Origin: Mangrovivirga cuniculi
GTDB taxonomy: Bacteria; Bacteroidota; Bacteroidia; Cytophagales; Cyclobacteriaceae
Direction of reading: 5' to 3'
Assembly: GCF_005166025.1 (NCBI RefSeq)
Contig: NZ_CP028923.1
Location: forward strand, 4,342,001 to 4,406,000
Length of the DNA: 64,000 nucleotides
Position numbers and translations under genes: made by a program. The notes beneath the pieces are model-generated. The model did not search any database, was not told where the DNA came from, and saw only the letters and a list, made by a program, of their open reading frames with translations. Shown piece after piece: positions 47,271 to 55,820 of this stretch. Every line of letters starts with the position of its first letter. The first letter of the stretch is position 1.

Positions 47271-48890
47271 ATGACCCTATCACCAATTCTTATCGTCTCT
47301 GCTATAGTTTTGATCATTGCGTATCGAACTTATGGTAATTTCGTAGCCGGTAAGCTCAAGATAAATAACAAAAATAGTACTCCGGCACACACCCATAAGG
47401 ATGGCATAGACTATGTGCCGGAAAAAGTTCCTGTGGTATTGGGTCATCATTTTGCTTCTATTGCCGGAGCAGGACCTATCATCGGACCAATAATAGCCGT
47501 TACTTTCGGATGGATACCAGCGATAATCTGGATTCTGATCGGAGGAATATTTTTTGGTGCTGTACATGATCTCACTAGCATGATGGCATCAATCAGGCAC
47601 CAGGGAAAATCAATTGGCGTCATAATCCATCAATACATAGGCACTAACGGTAAAAGGCTCTTTCTCATTTTTAGTTTCGCCACTTTAATTTTGGTAATAG
47701 CTGTATTCGTTGATATCATAGCAAAAACTTTTGTCAGTAATCCGAGCGTTGCCACTGCTTCATTGATCTTCATCGTTCTTGCCATAATTTTTGGAGTAAT
47801 CAATAAAAATATAAAGTCTAAAGCTCACTTCATAATCTTGTCAGCTCTAGGAGTAATATTGATGTATACTGCTTCATTTACCAGTATTCTGATTCCGATC
47901 GAATTAAGCTATACTACCTGGGTAATCGTTTTGATGACATATGCCTTTATTGCGTCAGTAACTCCGGTATCTTTTTTACTACAGCCTAGAGATTATTTAA
48001 GCAGTTTTTTACTGTACGGTTTGATCGTTTTTGCTGTTGTAGGTGTGATGATTAGTAATCCTGAGATTAAAATGGACACTTCGGTTACATTGAAATCTGA
48101 GGCCTTAGGATATATGTTTCCGGTGCTTTTTGTTACCATCGCCTGTGGAGCAATCAGTGGTTTTCATTCACTCGTAGCATCGGGTACAACTTCAAAACAG
48201 ATCGACAAGGAAAAAGATGCTAAAGCAATCGGTTTTGGTGGTATGCTGATCGAATCCTTTCTGGCAATATTATCTGTAGGTGCAGTGGTAGTAATGTCTA
48301 AAACTGATTACGTTGCTAAATTATCTGAAGTCGGACCGGTCTCGATGTTTGCAGATGGAATGGGAGGTATGATTTCAGCATTAGGTATTTCTCCTGAGTT
48401 CGCTATTACTTTTGTCGCATTAACGGTATCGGCCTTTGCTCTAACCACACTTGATACTTGTACCCGATTAGCAAGGTTTACTTTCCAGGAATTTTTTGAA
48501 GACATTGAACACAAGGCTACCGGGAAAGTTACCCAAAACAGATATCTAGCCACTTTTATTGTCGTTTTATTATCGGTACTATTATTACTCTCCGGTGAAT
48601 TCACAACCCTCTGGCCTATCTTTGGGTCTGCAAACCAGTTGCTTGCTGCACTAGCGTTACTGGCAGTTTCAGTCTGGCTGATCAAGCAAGATGTAAAACC
48701 CGGATTTGTGCTGATACCAATGTATTTTATGTTTGCAGTAACACTAACTTCTTTGCTACTTTTCGCAATTTCTAATTATGATAAAGGAGTTTATATATTA
48801 TCAATAATAGCAGGATTGCTTTTCATCCTTTCTATTGCTCTGATTTACTATGCAAGGCGAAGTTTGAAAAAAGAACTCCAGACGACTTGA
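47271..48890 (+). CDS. CstA-family carbon starvation protein
   Basis: 539 residues, about 14-16 membrane helices. Family stretches include HHFASIAGAGPIIGPIIA (about 60-77), FFGAVHDLTSMMASIRH and SGTTSKQIDKEKDAK, plus DTCTRLARF near 395. CstA/BtsT relatives import pyruvate or peptides when carbon is short. It ends the plus-strand series, 55 bp after nagB. It is probably induced with the PUL but is not obviously part of glycan breakdown. Confidence 0.87.
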   Translation: MTLSPILIVSAIVLIIAYRTYGNFVAGKLKINNKNSTPAHTHKDGIDYVPEKVPVVLGHHFASIAGAGPIIGPIIAVTFGWIPAIIWILIGGIFFGAVHDLTSMMASIRHQGKSIGVIIHQYIGTNGKRLFLIFSFATLILVIAVFVDIIAKTFVSNPSVATASLIFIVLAIIFGVINKNIKSKAHFIILSALGVILMYTASFTSILIPIELSYTTWVIVLMTYAFIASVTPVSFLLQPRDYLSSFLLYGLIVFAVVGVMISNPEIKMDTSVTLKSEALGYMFPVLFVTIACGAISGFHSLVASGTTSKQIDKEKDAKAIGFGGMLIESFLAILSVGAVVVMSKTDYVAKLSEVGPVSMFADGMGGMISALGISPEFAITFVALTVSAFALTTLDTCTRLARFTFQEFFEDIEHKATGKVTQNRYLATFIVVLLSVLLLLSGEFTTLWPIFGSANQLLAALALLAVSVWLIKQDVKPGFVLIPMYFMFAVTLTSLLLFAISNYDKGVYILSIIAGLLFILSIALIYYARRSLKKELQTT

Positions 48891-48897
48891 TGATAGG

Positions 48898-48933
48898 TAT
48901 ATAAAAAATAAGTCCTGACAAAAAGCCAGGACT
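48898..48933 (-). terminator. Terminator of the minus-strand glycosyltransferase gene
   Basis: Arms AGTCCTG (48911-48917) and CAGGACT (48927-48933). On the minus strand the stem is followed by TTATTTTTTAT. It sits between convergent genes, so it may also limit plus-strand transcription. Confidence 0.65.
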
Positions 48934-49007
48934 ACATATAAACCTCATGCCCCTAAGGTTATACTATTTATTTCTTAACTAAGTGTTTCTTATTTTGTTT
49001 AGGAATT

Positions 49008-50071
49008 TTATTCTTTATTTAAAATCAGGTCGTGTTTAGCTAAAACATTGAGGAATTCCCTGGCTACTCCTATGTCTGTATAGTTTTGTTCTGCGGTTTC
49101 TCTCGCCTGATCAGCGATGCTTTTTCTTAAAGAATCATCATTCTTTAATTTAATAATTGATTCAGCAATAGCTTCTGAAGTATTTTCAACTAACCAGATA
49201 TTTTTCTCATGCTCAAATCCTTCTCTGATTCCTTCTGTATCTTTTGTGATAATGGGTTTACCAACAGCTGCGTAGTGATATATTTTATTTGGAATAACAA
49301 TATCAGTTTTGATAGAATCACCAAAGATCCCAAGACATATATCGAAAGAATTCAACATACCTCCCAGCTCATCGTAGGGCTTTAGCCCATGAAAATGGAT
49401 GTTTTTTAAATTATTCTCTTGTTTGGCAAGTTTATTAATTTCATTGTAAAGTGGACCTTTACCGATTATATCAAATCGAATATCTTTTTCTTCCCGGAGG
49501 ATTTTAGCAGCTCCAACTATCTTGTCTACACCCTGAAGTGGATTGAAAGTCCCGTAAAATCCAACCCGGAATGAATTATCATTGGTGGAAGCACGATTTT
49601 CGGGATTAAAATCTTCTGGTATAAATCCCACGTGAACAACTCCCATTTTAGAATATTCCACATCAAATTGGTCATGAAAGTATTTTTCGTGTAAATGAGT
49701 ATCACAAATAACTACATCAGCCTTTGTTAATGGAATTTTATCTTTTAAATAGTTCTTAACACCTCTAATCGAATATTTACTAACTTTCTTATAATCGAAA
49801 ACTTTAGTCATATATTTCGAGATCAGGGGATCAAAAACAATGGGTTTATTTTTAATCACCTTTTTGATAAACCATACCTCCAGATGAGTAAATGGGGCAT
49901 ATAGATTAAATCAGCATCCTCCGCTAACAACCTCAGTTTTTTTCTACTGACCTTAAATTTTGATTTGAAAGGGAATTCGGTAACCTCAACACCCAGTTTC
50001 TTTAGTCCGGAGACCAGCACCTTATTTCTATTATATTCAGGATCGTAAATACCGGTTACCAGAATTTTCAT
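49008..50071 (-). CDS. Glycosyltransferase family 4, frameshifted at a G run
   Basis: Two overlapping minus-strand frames (49856-50071 and 49008-49859) form one ~354-residue GT4 enzyme. The join is at GGGG (plus 49894-49897). One extra base changes the broken IYMPHL into IYMPPFTHLEVWFIKKVIKNK and runs on into KPIVFDPLIS. The C-terminal domain has VGFYGTFNPLQGVDKIV and the donor region PNKIYHYAAVGKPIITKDTEG. It probably transfers a sugar to a surface polysaccharide or lipid carrier. It is monocistronic, with a terminator after it; it is unrelated in position to the exopolysaccharide cluster at 10-16 kb. Confidence 0.85.
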
Positions 50072-50238
50072 GATTATTCAATAATTTCACTATTAATACA
50101 TATGCTCAAATTGAGCAACTCTGAAATCTTTTAAAAAAAATTTTTACAATAATGAGTTTTTAGAGCATCAATACCAACTATGTTCAGTGAATAATTAAAG
50201 TATCTCCATAAACTGAATTTATAAATCAAGTTGACAGA
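50072..50238. other. Gene-free AT-rich spacer
   Basis: About 170 bp between the DUF5996 gene and the glycosyltransferase. AT-rich with no hairpin I can support; presumably promoter sequence for the minus-strand glycosyltransferase. Confidence 0.4.
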
Positions 50239-51170
50239 TCATTCAGGTCGCTCAAGAGCAAGCCTGTCCCAGTTCCCTGTATTAGCAGCAGCTTCATAGG
50301 TCGTCTTAAGAAAACAGAGTAAAGTGGCATTTGGATTTGATGATGACCTCACAGCTTTATAGGGAAGAAAATATTCTCCCATATCCTCACTATAAAAAGC
50401 CTGTTCGGGTAAAACTTTTTGTGCTCCGAAATCTTTTGGAGTAGGATAGCAGTAAGAATAAAATACCGGTTCAGGAAAATCATCACTACCTGGCCAGAAA
50501 CCTACACTACTCACCTCCTGACTATACGCTTCTTTCATCACATCGCCGGGCATGTGCGGTGCTATACCGGGATGCTCTGGTGCAATCCTGCCAGAAAACC
50601 TGGTTAAAGCTATATCAAAGGCACCCCAGAAAAAGTGTATCGGACTGCATTTTCCAATAAATCCGCTCCTGAAATAAGAAAAGATATTGTGCACATGAAC
50701 AGCTATCTGCCAGTAATCTGTCATTGCCTCCTTATCATATGATTTATCTTCTTCATTCTCATAAAATGGGGTATTATCCGGCAACTCATTAGGGCGCGGA
50801 TATATTGAGATCATAATCCCTACAGATTCAAGGCTTTCAAAGATTGTTTTGTAAAAATCAGCGACAGATCTTGGATAAAGGTCTATTTCAACGGTTTTTT
50901 CAAATGTGGATGATATATTAAGCTTATGATTTACAAAATCGAAATTAATCTCAAAAATACCATTACCATAAGGTATGCTACCAGTAGATAGGCCGTGAGT
51001 GGTAATATATAAAGAAGTATGCCATGAATGATTTTGCCAGGGCATGGCAACTAACCTAATCTTTCCAACGATCTGAGTCCACAGGTGAACAGTCTTAAGA
51101 GTATCTTTCCATTTTTCATAAGGTAATTCAGGCCAGGGCCCGGAACATTGGGGATGTGTGTATTAGTCAT
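50239..51170 (-). CDS. DUF5996 family protein, frameshifted at a G run
   Basis: The main frame starts at MPWQNHSWHTSLY (51045), but codons upstream clearly continue the family: CSGPWPELPYEKWKDTL, then TVHLWTQIVGKIRL. They reach the ATG at 51170 if one base is added to GGGG (plus 51150-51153), giving about 310 residues. DUF5996 proteins have no established function; recognisable stretches are FIGKCSPIHFFWGAFDIALTR and HPGIAPHMPGDVMKEAYSQE, which together with the N-terminal His/Trp motifs suggest a metal or cofactor site. No signal peptide. Confidence 0.83.
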
Positions 51171-51267
51171 AATAATCAGGGGTTTACCCTAATTTACTAA
51201 TTGCCAATGATTATCTCCGATCTCAATACTATTAATTTAATCTTTACTATGAACAACTTAATTTTAA

Positions 51268-52155
51268 TTAAATGGCAATCTTTGATAGAAACTTTTTAAC
51301 CGCAGTAAAGTAACTTGAAGGGTTTTCTATAAATGGAAAGTGCCCCGAATTTTTTATCAGCTTAAAATAGGAATGTTGAAAATAACTGTCTATTGATGAT
51401 TCTGTTTTAACTTCTATTGATGCCTCCGTATCCCCATAAATAATCAAAACGGGACATTTAATTTTTTTCGCATCCTCTTTTAAGTTGTAATTAATAAGGT
51501 CCTCTTTCATAAGGCTTTCATATAATTCACTTCTTTTTAGATAATCATCAGGTATATCCAAAGTTAATTGATCAATCAGATCATAATCTTTAAAATGGGG
51601 TTTAAAAGAGATTTTCAATAGCTTTTTTATTGCTAGTGAGGGCCTCTTCCTCATTTGCTCAGATTGAAGAATTTTATTTCTCTTTTGTAAATCGGATTTT
51701 AATATTCTCTGGTCCAGTAATTCTTGTTCCTGATCCCATTGTTGTCTTGATAGCGGCATCGAATTAGACAAAATCAGTGATTTAACCCTATTCGGATTAT
51801 TTAAGGTGTAATTTAAACCCAAAAAACCTCCCCACGAATGCCCCAGGATATTTACACTATCTTCACCAATCCTTTCCAGTACTTCATCTATGTCAAGTAA
51901 AAGTGTATTGAGATCTAGTTTAAAGTCATTCGGAGGAATACTTGACATTCCGCAGGCACATTGATCAAAAAATATCAATTTAAATTCTTTACTGAGGAAA
52001 CTAAATGGTTCAATTAAATATTTGTGATCAAGGACCGGCCCTCCGTGTAGCACAAGTAGCGGATTACCTTCTCCAAGATTTTTATAGTATAATTTATAAC
52101 CATCTCTTTCAAGATAATCCTCTTCTGAAAAGACAGAGCCCTTTACTTTATTCAT
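51268..52155 (-). CDS. Alpha/beta hydrolase, proline iminopeptidase-like
   Basis: 295 residues. HGGP oxyanion motif (about 38-41), Gln/Cys-rich FFDQCACGMS, nucleophile elbow GHSWGG (about 106-111), catalytic Asp in YGDTEA (about 240-245) and His in NSGHFPF (about 271-275). HGGP plus DQ.G.G.S are typical of the S33 prolyl iminopeptidase family, though homologues also hydrolyse esters. No signal peptide, so cytoplasmic. A second, exported S33-like hydrolase lies at 52752-53672. Confidence 0.85.
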   Translation of the reverse strand: MNKVKGSVFSEEDYLERDGYKLYYKNLGEGNPLLVLHGGPVLDHKYLIEPFSFLSKEFKLIFFDQCACGMSSIPPNDFKLDLNTLLLDIDEVLERIGEDSVNILGHSWGGFLGLNYTLNNPNRVKSLILSNSMPLSRQQWDQEQELLDQRILKSDLQKRNKILQSEQMRKRPSLAIKKLLKISFKPHFKDYDLIDQLTLDIPDDYLKRSELYESLMKEDLINYNLKEDAKKIKCPVLIIYGDTEASIEVKTESSIDSYFQHSYFKLIKNSGHFPFIENPSSYFTAVKKFLSKIAI

Positions 52156-52204
52156 CGATTATGTTGAGGTTATCAATTGAACCATTAAGTTACACTGATC
52201 TAAA

Positions 52205-52243
52205 AAATAAGCAAATAAAAAAAGCCCGGTAATTTACCGGGCT
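52205..52243 (-). terminator. Strong terminator after the small lipoprotein gene
   Basis: Arms AGCCCGGTA / TACCGGGCT around 52223-52243. On the minus strand they are followed by eight T and more T-rich sequence. It lies 26 bp past the stop of the gene ending at 52269. Confidence 0.85.
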
Positions 52244-52268
52244 ACATATACTACGTGATCGATATTTA

Positions 52269-52670
52269 TTATTCAGCTACCAATTCAAGAGAATAATCAC
52301 ATGGTGAAGTTTCACCGGATAATAACAACACTAAGGTATTACCCCTGATTTCAAATTTAATGGGATCATTTTCATCGAATGAGATCATGCCATTCTCATT
52401 GGTATAATTAAGTACATCAGTTGTTGTAGTCCCGGAATTAGTTTCTATCATTTCAACAGTTTCTTCACCAAATACCATCTTAAAACAATATTCCTCTGTA
52501 CATCCGGTTTCTTCAATTTGATTATTTTGTGGATCCTCACAGTTTTCTGCAATCCACCTGGTTTCCACCCAGACTGTTTCTTTTAATGGGGTTACACTTT
52601 CGTCTTCACTACAGGCTATAAATCCAAATACAAATACTAAAATTAATAGTCGGTTAAAAAATGATTTCAT
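52269..52670 (-). CDS. Small surface-type lipoprotein (CTEEYC motif)
   Basis: 133 residues; lipobox FIAC followed by SEDES. The mature part looks like a small lipocalin-like beta barrel with four cysteines, including GCTEEYCFKMVFGEETVEM (about 75-93) and a C-terminal SPCDYSL. It shares the CTEEYC motif and layout with the lipoprotein at 53706-54116, suggesting a duplicated family. Function unknown. It is divergent from the exported alpha/beta hydrolase gene (81 bp spacer). Confidence 0.72.
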   Translation of the reverse strand: MKSFFNRLLILVFVFGFIACSEDESVTPLKETVWVETRWIAENCEDPQNNQIEETGCTEEYCFKMVFGEETVEMIETNSGTTTTDVLNYTNENGMISFDENDPIKFEIRGNTLVLLLSGETSPCDYSLELVAE

Positions 52671-52751
52671 TGTGATTCTTTGTTAAATTTATTTATGATA
52701 GATTACTAAATCCCTGGGTTATGTAACCTGAAGAAAAGGCTATTTCGATCA

Positions 52752-53672
52752 ATGAGAATAATATCCATAGGAACACTTAATTTTCTGCTATTAATTATTT
52801 TATTAGCTTCTACCAATTTCTCTTTGTGGTCTCAGATTCGATCAGGATTTGTAACTGCAGAGAATTGTAAAATTTCTTATACAGTATTTGGTAAGGGAGA
52901 GCCAATATTAATTATCAATGGAGGCCCCGGAATGAATAGTGCCGGATTTGAAGGATTAGCTGCCAGGTTAGGAGAAGAATATCAGGCGATAATATTTGAC
53001 CAGAGAGGTACAGGAAAATCCGGGTTGTCATCTATCAATAGTAACACTGTAAACATGGATCTAATGATAGAAGATATTGAGCTTTTAAGAAAACATCTGA
53101 AGATTGATTCATGGACAATTTTAGGACATTCATTTGGTGGTATTTTAGCAAATTTATATGCCGCTGAATATCCTGAAAATATTGAGGCTTTGATTCATTC
53201 CTCTTCAGCAGGTATTGACATGAACTTCTTACCCCCAGGAGGCATCAGAGCTTCACTTACTGAAACGGAAATAGACTCCTTAGATTACTGGTCAGAAATA
53301 GATCAGACTGATCCTTCTGAAAAATCTGCTTATATGTATCGGTTTTACCTGGCCAAGGCATATTTACATTCAGATAAAAATGTTTCGACTATAGCGGCAA
53401 GATTAGGCCAGGCTAACAGAACTATCAATTCGCTAATCTGGAGAGAATTAAGAGAAACAGGTTATGATTTATCTACTGAACTGAAGGATTTTGAGCAACC
53501 TGTTCTAATAATGCAGGGAGAATCCGATATTCTCCATCCCGATACCGCGATCAAAATGAAGGAAACATTTAAAAATTCAAAACTTGTTTTATTAGAGAAA
53601 TGTGGTCATTACGGATGGATTGAGAATCCGGGTAAGTATTTCAAGAATATCGACCTTTTAATGAAAAACTAG
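52752..53672 (+). CDS. Exported alpha/beta hydrolase (S33 family-like)
   Basis: 306 residues; N-terminal signal/anchor (about 3-22), then HGGP-type loop INGGPGMNS (about 56-64), FDQRGTGKSG, nucleophile GHSFGG (about 124-129), Asp in QGESDIL (about 256-262) and His in KCGHYGWIENP (about 280-290). Probable periplasmic prolyl iminopeptidase or esterase. A bidirectional terminator overlaps its stop region. Sequence is only distantly similar to the cytoplasmic hydrolase at 51268-52155. Confidence 0.85.
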   Translation: MRIISIGTLNFLLLIILLASTNFSLWSQIRSGFVTAENCKISYTVFGKGEPILIINGGPGMNSAGFEGLAARLGEEYQAIIFDQRGTGKSGLSSINSNTVNMDLMIEDIELLRKHLKIDSWTILGHSFGGILANLYAAEYPENIEALIHSSSAGIDMNFLPPGGIRASLTETEIDSLDYWSEIDQTDPSEKSAYMYRFYLAKAYLHSDKNVSTIAARLGQANRTINSLIWRELRETGYDLSTELKDFEQPVLIMQGESDILHPDTAIKMKETFKNSKLVLLEKCGHYGWIENPGKYFKNIDLLMKN

Positions 53673-53696
53673 CCGGAAAGTCCCCGGCTAGTTTTT
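53664..53696. terminator. Bidirectional terminator between convergent genes
   Basis: AAAAACTAGCCGG (53664-53676) and CCGGCTAGTTTTT (53684-53696) are exact inverses, giving a T run on both strands. It covers the stop codon of the hydrolase and serves the minus-strand lipoprotein too. Confidence 0.85.
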
Positions 53697-53705
53697 AAGC
53701 ACTTT

Positions 53706-54116
53706 CTATTCAATTCCCGGAACGAATTTAAAATACACTTCACAATCATCATAATTCCCCGTATGATCCCAAAGCATATTTCCATCTCTAAAAACAACTT
53801 TTTTACTGGAACCGCTAAACCTGAGAGTTTCGCCATCAAAAGAATAAGCGTGCTTTTCAAAAAAATCTGAGCCTTTAAGTTCAGATATGAATAAACTATC
53901 TTCAGTAAACTTTAATTGCATACAATATTCTTCAGTACATTCGTAGCTGTGATTAAACTCATTGCCAGAATCATTACAATTTTCACTAAAATAACTATGT
54001 TCATTCCAAAAAGTATTTGCTAGTGGGTTACGAAGTGGTTCATCGGAATCGCAGGAAATAAATATGGAACTCGTGATAAGAATTAATAGTACAGTTAAGT
54101 TTTTCATTTTGAACAT
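53706..54116 (-). CDS. Small surface-type lipoprotein, related to the one at 52269-52670
   Basis: 136 residues (or 133 from the second ATG, MKNLTVLLI, the more natural lipoprotein start). Lipobox ISC followed by DSDEPL. The motif YECTEEYCMQLKFTEDSLF and a late Cys (DDCEVYF) parallel the neighbour. A lipocalin-like small beta protein of unknown function. It is divergent from the GNAT gene (62 bp). Confidence 0.7.
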   Translation of the reverse strand: MFKMKNLTVLLILITSSIFISCDSDEPLRNPLANTFWNEHSYFSENCNDSGNEFNHSYECTEEYCMQLKFTEDSLFISELKGSDFFEKHAYSFDGETLRFSGSSKKVVFRDGNMLWDHTGNYDDCEVYFKFVPGIE

Positions 54117-54178
54117 GATTTTATTTCAAAACGCACTTTATACGATAAAGTCACACTAAATTTGAAAAAAGATTTAAA

Positions 54179-54688
54179 ATGGATAAAACAAAAATCATTA
54201 CAAATAGAGCTACTCTCACCTTGCTGGAGCTAAATGATTTTGAGGATATGTTATCACTTTTTTTGGAAAAAGATATGTTTAAATACATTTCTCCTCATAA
54301 AGATAAATCCCGGGAGGAGCGATTAGAGTTTTTGAATTTAAAACTGACCGACAACAAATCCGGCAGAGGTTATTATTGGGTGGCAAGAGATTCGAAATCA
54401 AATGATTTAATTGGTGCTATTAATTTAACTCCGATTCCGGAAAGTAATGATCTACAGATAGGCTGGATGATAAGTAATGCATACCGAGGTAAGGGTATGG
54501 CTACAGAATTAGCACAGGCAGCAAAAAACTTCTTTATTGAGAATTTAAATACTGATCATATTTTCGCAGTATTCGAAGAAGGAAATATTGCTTCTGAAAA
54601 GATCATAAAAAAACTAAATTTTAAACCACACAAAACTTTCAAGGAAGATGAAACCACAATAGTTCATACATGGATATTGAAGAAATAA
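54179..54688 (+). CDS. GNAT acetyltransferase (RimJ/RimL type)
   Basis: 169 residues. The acetyl-CoA loop IGWMISNAYRGKGMATE (about 97-113) gives the R/Q-x-x-G-x-G/A signature, preceded by the IGAINLTPI strand and followed by IFAVFEEGNIASEKIIKKL, typical of the RimJ/RimL group that acetylates N-terminal or small amine substrates. Cytoplasmic; substrate unknown. Ends 1 bp from the convergent TlpA-like gene. Confidence 0.87.
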   Translation: MDKTKIITNRATLTLLELNDFEDMLSLFLEKDMFKYISPHKDKSREERLEFLNLKLTDNKSGRGYYWVARDSKSNDLIGAINLTPIPESNDLQIGWMISNAYRGKGMATELAQAAKNFFIENLNTDHIFAVFEEGNIASEKIIKKLNFKPHKTFKEDETTIVHTWILKK

Positions 54689-54689
54689 A

Positions 54690-55820
54690 TTAATTAAGAA
54701 TTTCTTTTATTTTCCTTTCCAGATTATCTCCCCTGGCATCCTCATCAATAGCTATTATTTCACCTTTTCTATCAACCAAAATCACTTTAGGTATAGATAT
54801 CACTTCAAATTTGATGGCAGTTTCACTTTCAAAACCCTCTTGAATCCAACCATGTCGCCAGGGCAATTGGTATTTATTATTTCTAAAATTATCTACTAAG
54901 GTTCTACTTTCATCAAGTGAGACACTCAAAATTGAGAATCCATCATTACTATATTTAGTGTATAATTTTTCCAGATCAGGAAATTCAGCAATACATGGCT
55001 TACACCAGGTTGCCCAAAAATCGATCAAATAAACTTGCCCTGAAAAATCAGCATTTGTAAAATTAACTGAAGTGTCTTTTAAACTAGGAATTGAATAATC
55101 AATTATCCTTTCACCTACTTCTATTTTTCTACTTATCTTTCCCAGCTCAATATCTCCTTCTACAAAATCGGGATTGATTTTAATTTCATTAAATTTAGAA
55201 ACCACCTTGTAGCCTGCTTCCGGAAATTCTTTTATAATAGTAAAAGGGAAGTAAAAATCAGAAACCCATTTATAATCAGTATATGTTGTGATTTCCTTGC
55301 CATAAGAGCTATTTCCGATACCTATACGTAAAAGATCATCTCTAAACCCATAAATTGTACTGTCGATCATTATGGCTTTATATGAAACATCATTTATAGT
55401 GGTGTCGAAAGAACTCAAACTTCCCTGAAAATTGGGTATCAAATGATATACTGGTTCTTCCGGGATATTAGCATACAACTTATTACCCTTTACTTTCTTT
55501 ACCATCAAAGACCTATCTGGAGTGTGGTAAATAGTGTTCATCGTATCTCCGGAGATTGCATTTACTGAAATCAGTTTCTTATTTGCAGGAAACATTATCA
55601 TTTCCGTTTTATCTGTTTTTGAAACTGCCTTTTCATTGATTAATATAATTTCCTGATATTCCTTCAATAAAGATTCCAAAGAATCCCATTTAGCCTCTCT
55701 CCGGGTGGTCGCAACATGAAAATCATCAATAACACTCCTATTTTGCTTTTCCTTTTCACTAGAACAAGAAAACAGGCAAATCATTAGTACGCTAACTATA
55801 TATTTTAATAGCCCCATCAA
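54690..55820 (-). CDS. TlpA-like thioredoxin-domain lipoprotein
   Basis: 376 residues; lipobox LFSC with SSEKEK after it. The first ~250 residues are an uncharacterised domain (LolA/DUF-like beta-rich). The C-terminal thioredoxin fold (about 255-376) has FWATWCKPCIAEFP with redox pair CKPC, and a cis-Pro region EVISIPKVIL. Such periplasmic proteins reduce or exchange thiols in envelope proteins. Its start overlaps the stop of the upstream propeller gene by 4 bp, so the two are coupled. Confidence 0.85.
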   Translation of the reverse strand: MMGLLKYIVSVLMICLFSCSSEKEKQNRSVIDDFHVATTRREAKWDSLESLLKEYQEIILINEKAVSKTDKTEMIMFPANKKLISVNAISGDTMNTIYHTPDRSLMVKKVKGNKLYANIPEEPVYHLIPNFQGSLSSFDTTINDVSYKAIMIDSTIYGFRDDLLRIGIGNSSYGKEITTYTDYKWVSDFYFPFTIIKEFPEAGYKVVSKFNEIKINPDFVEGDIELGKISRKIEVGERIIDYSIPSLKDTSVNFTNADFSGQVYLIDFWATWCKPCIAEFPDLEKLYTKYSNDGFSILSVSLDESRTLVDNFRNNKYQLPWRHGWIQEGFESETAIKFEVISIPKVILVDRKGEIIAIDEDARGDNLERKIKEILN

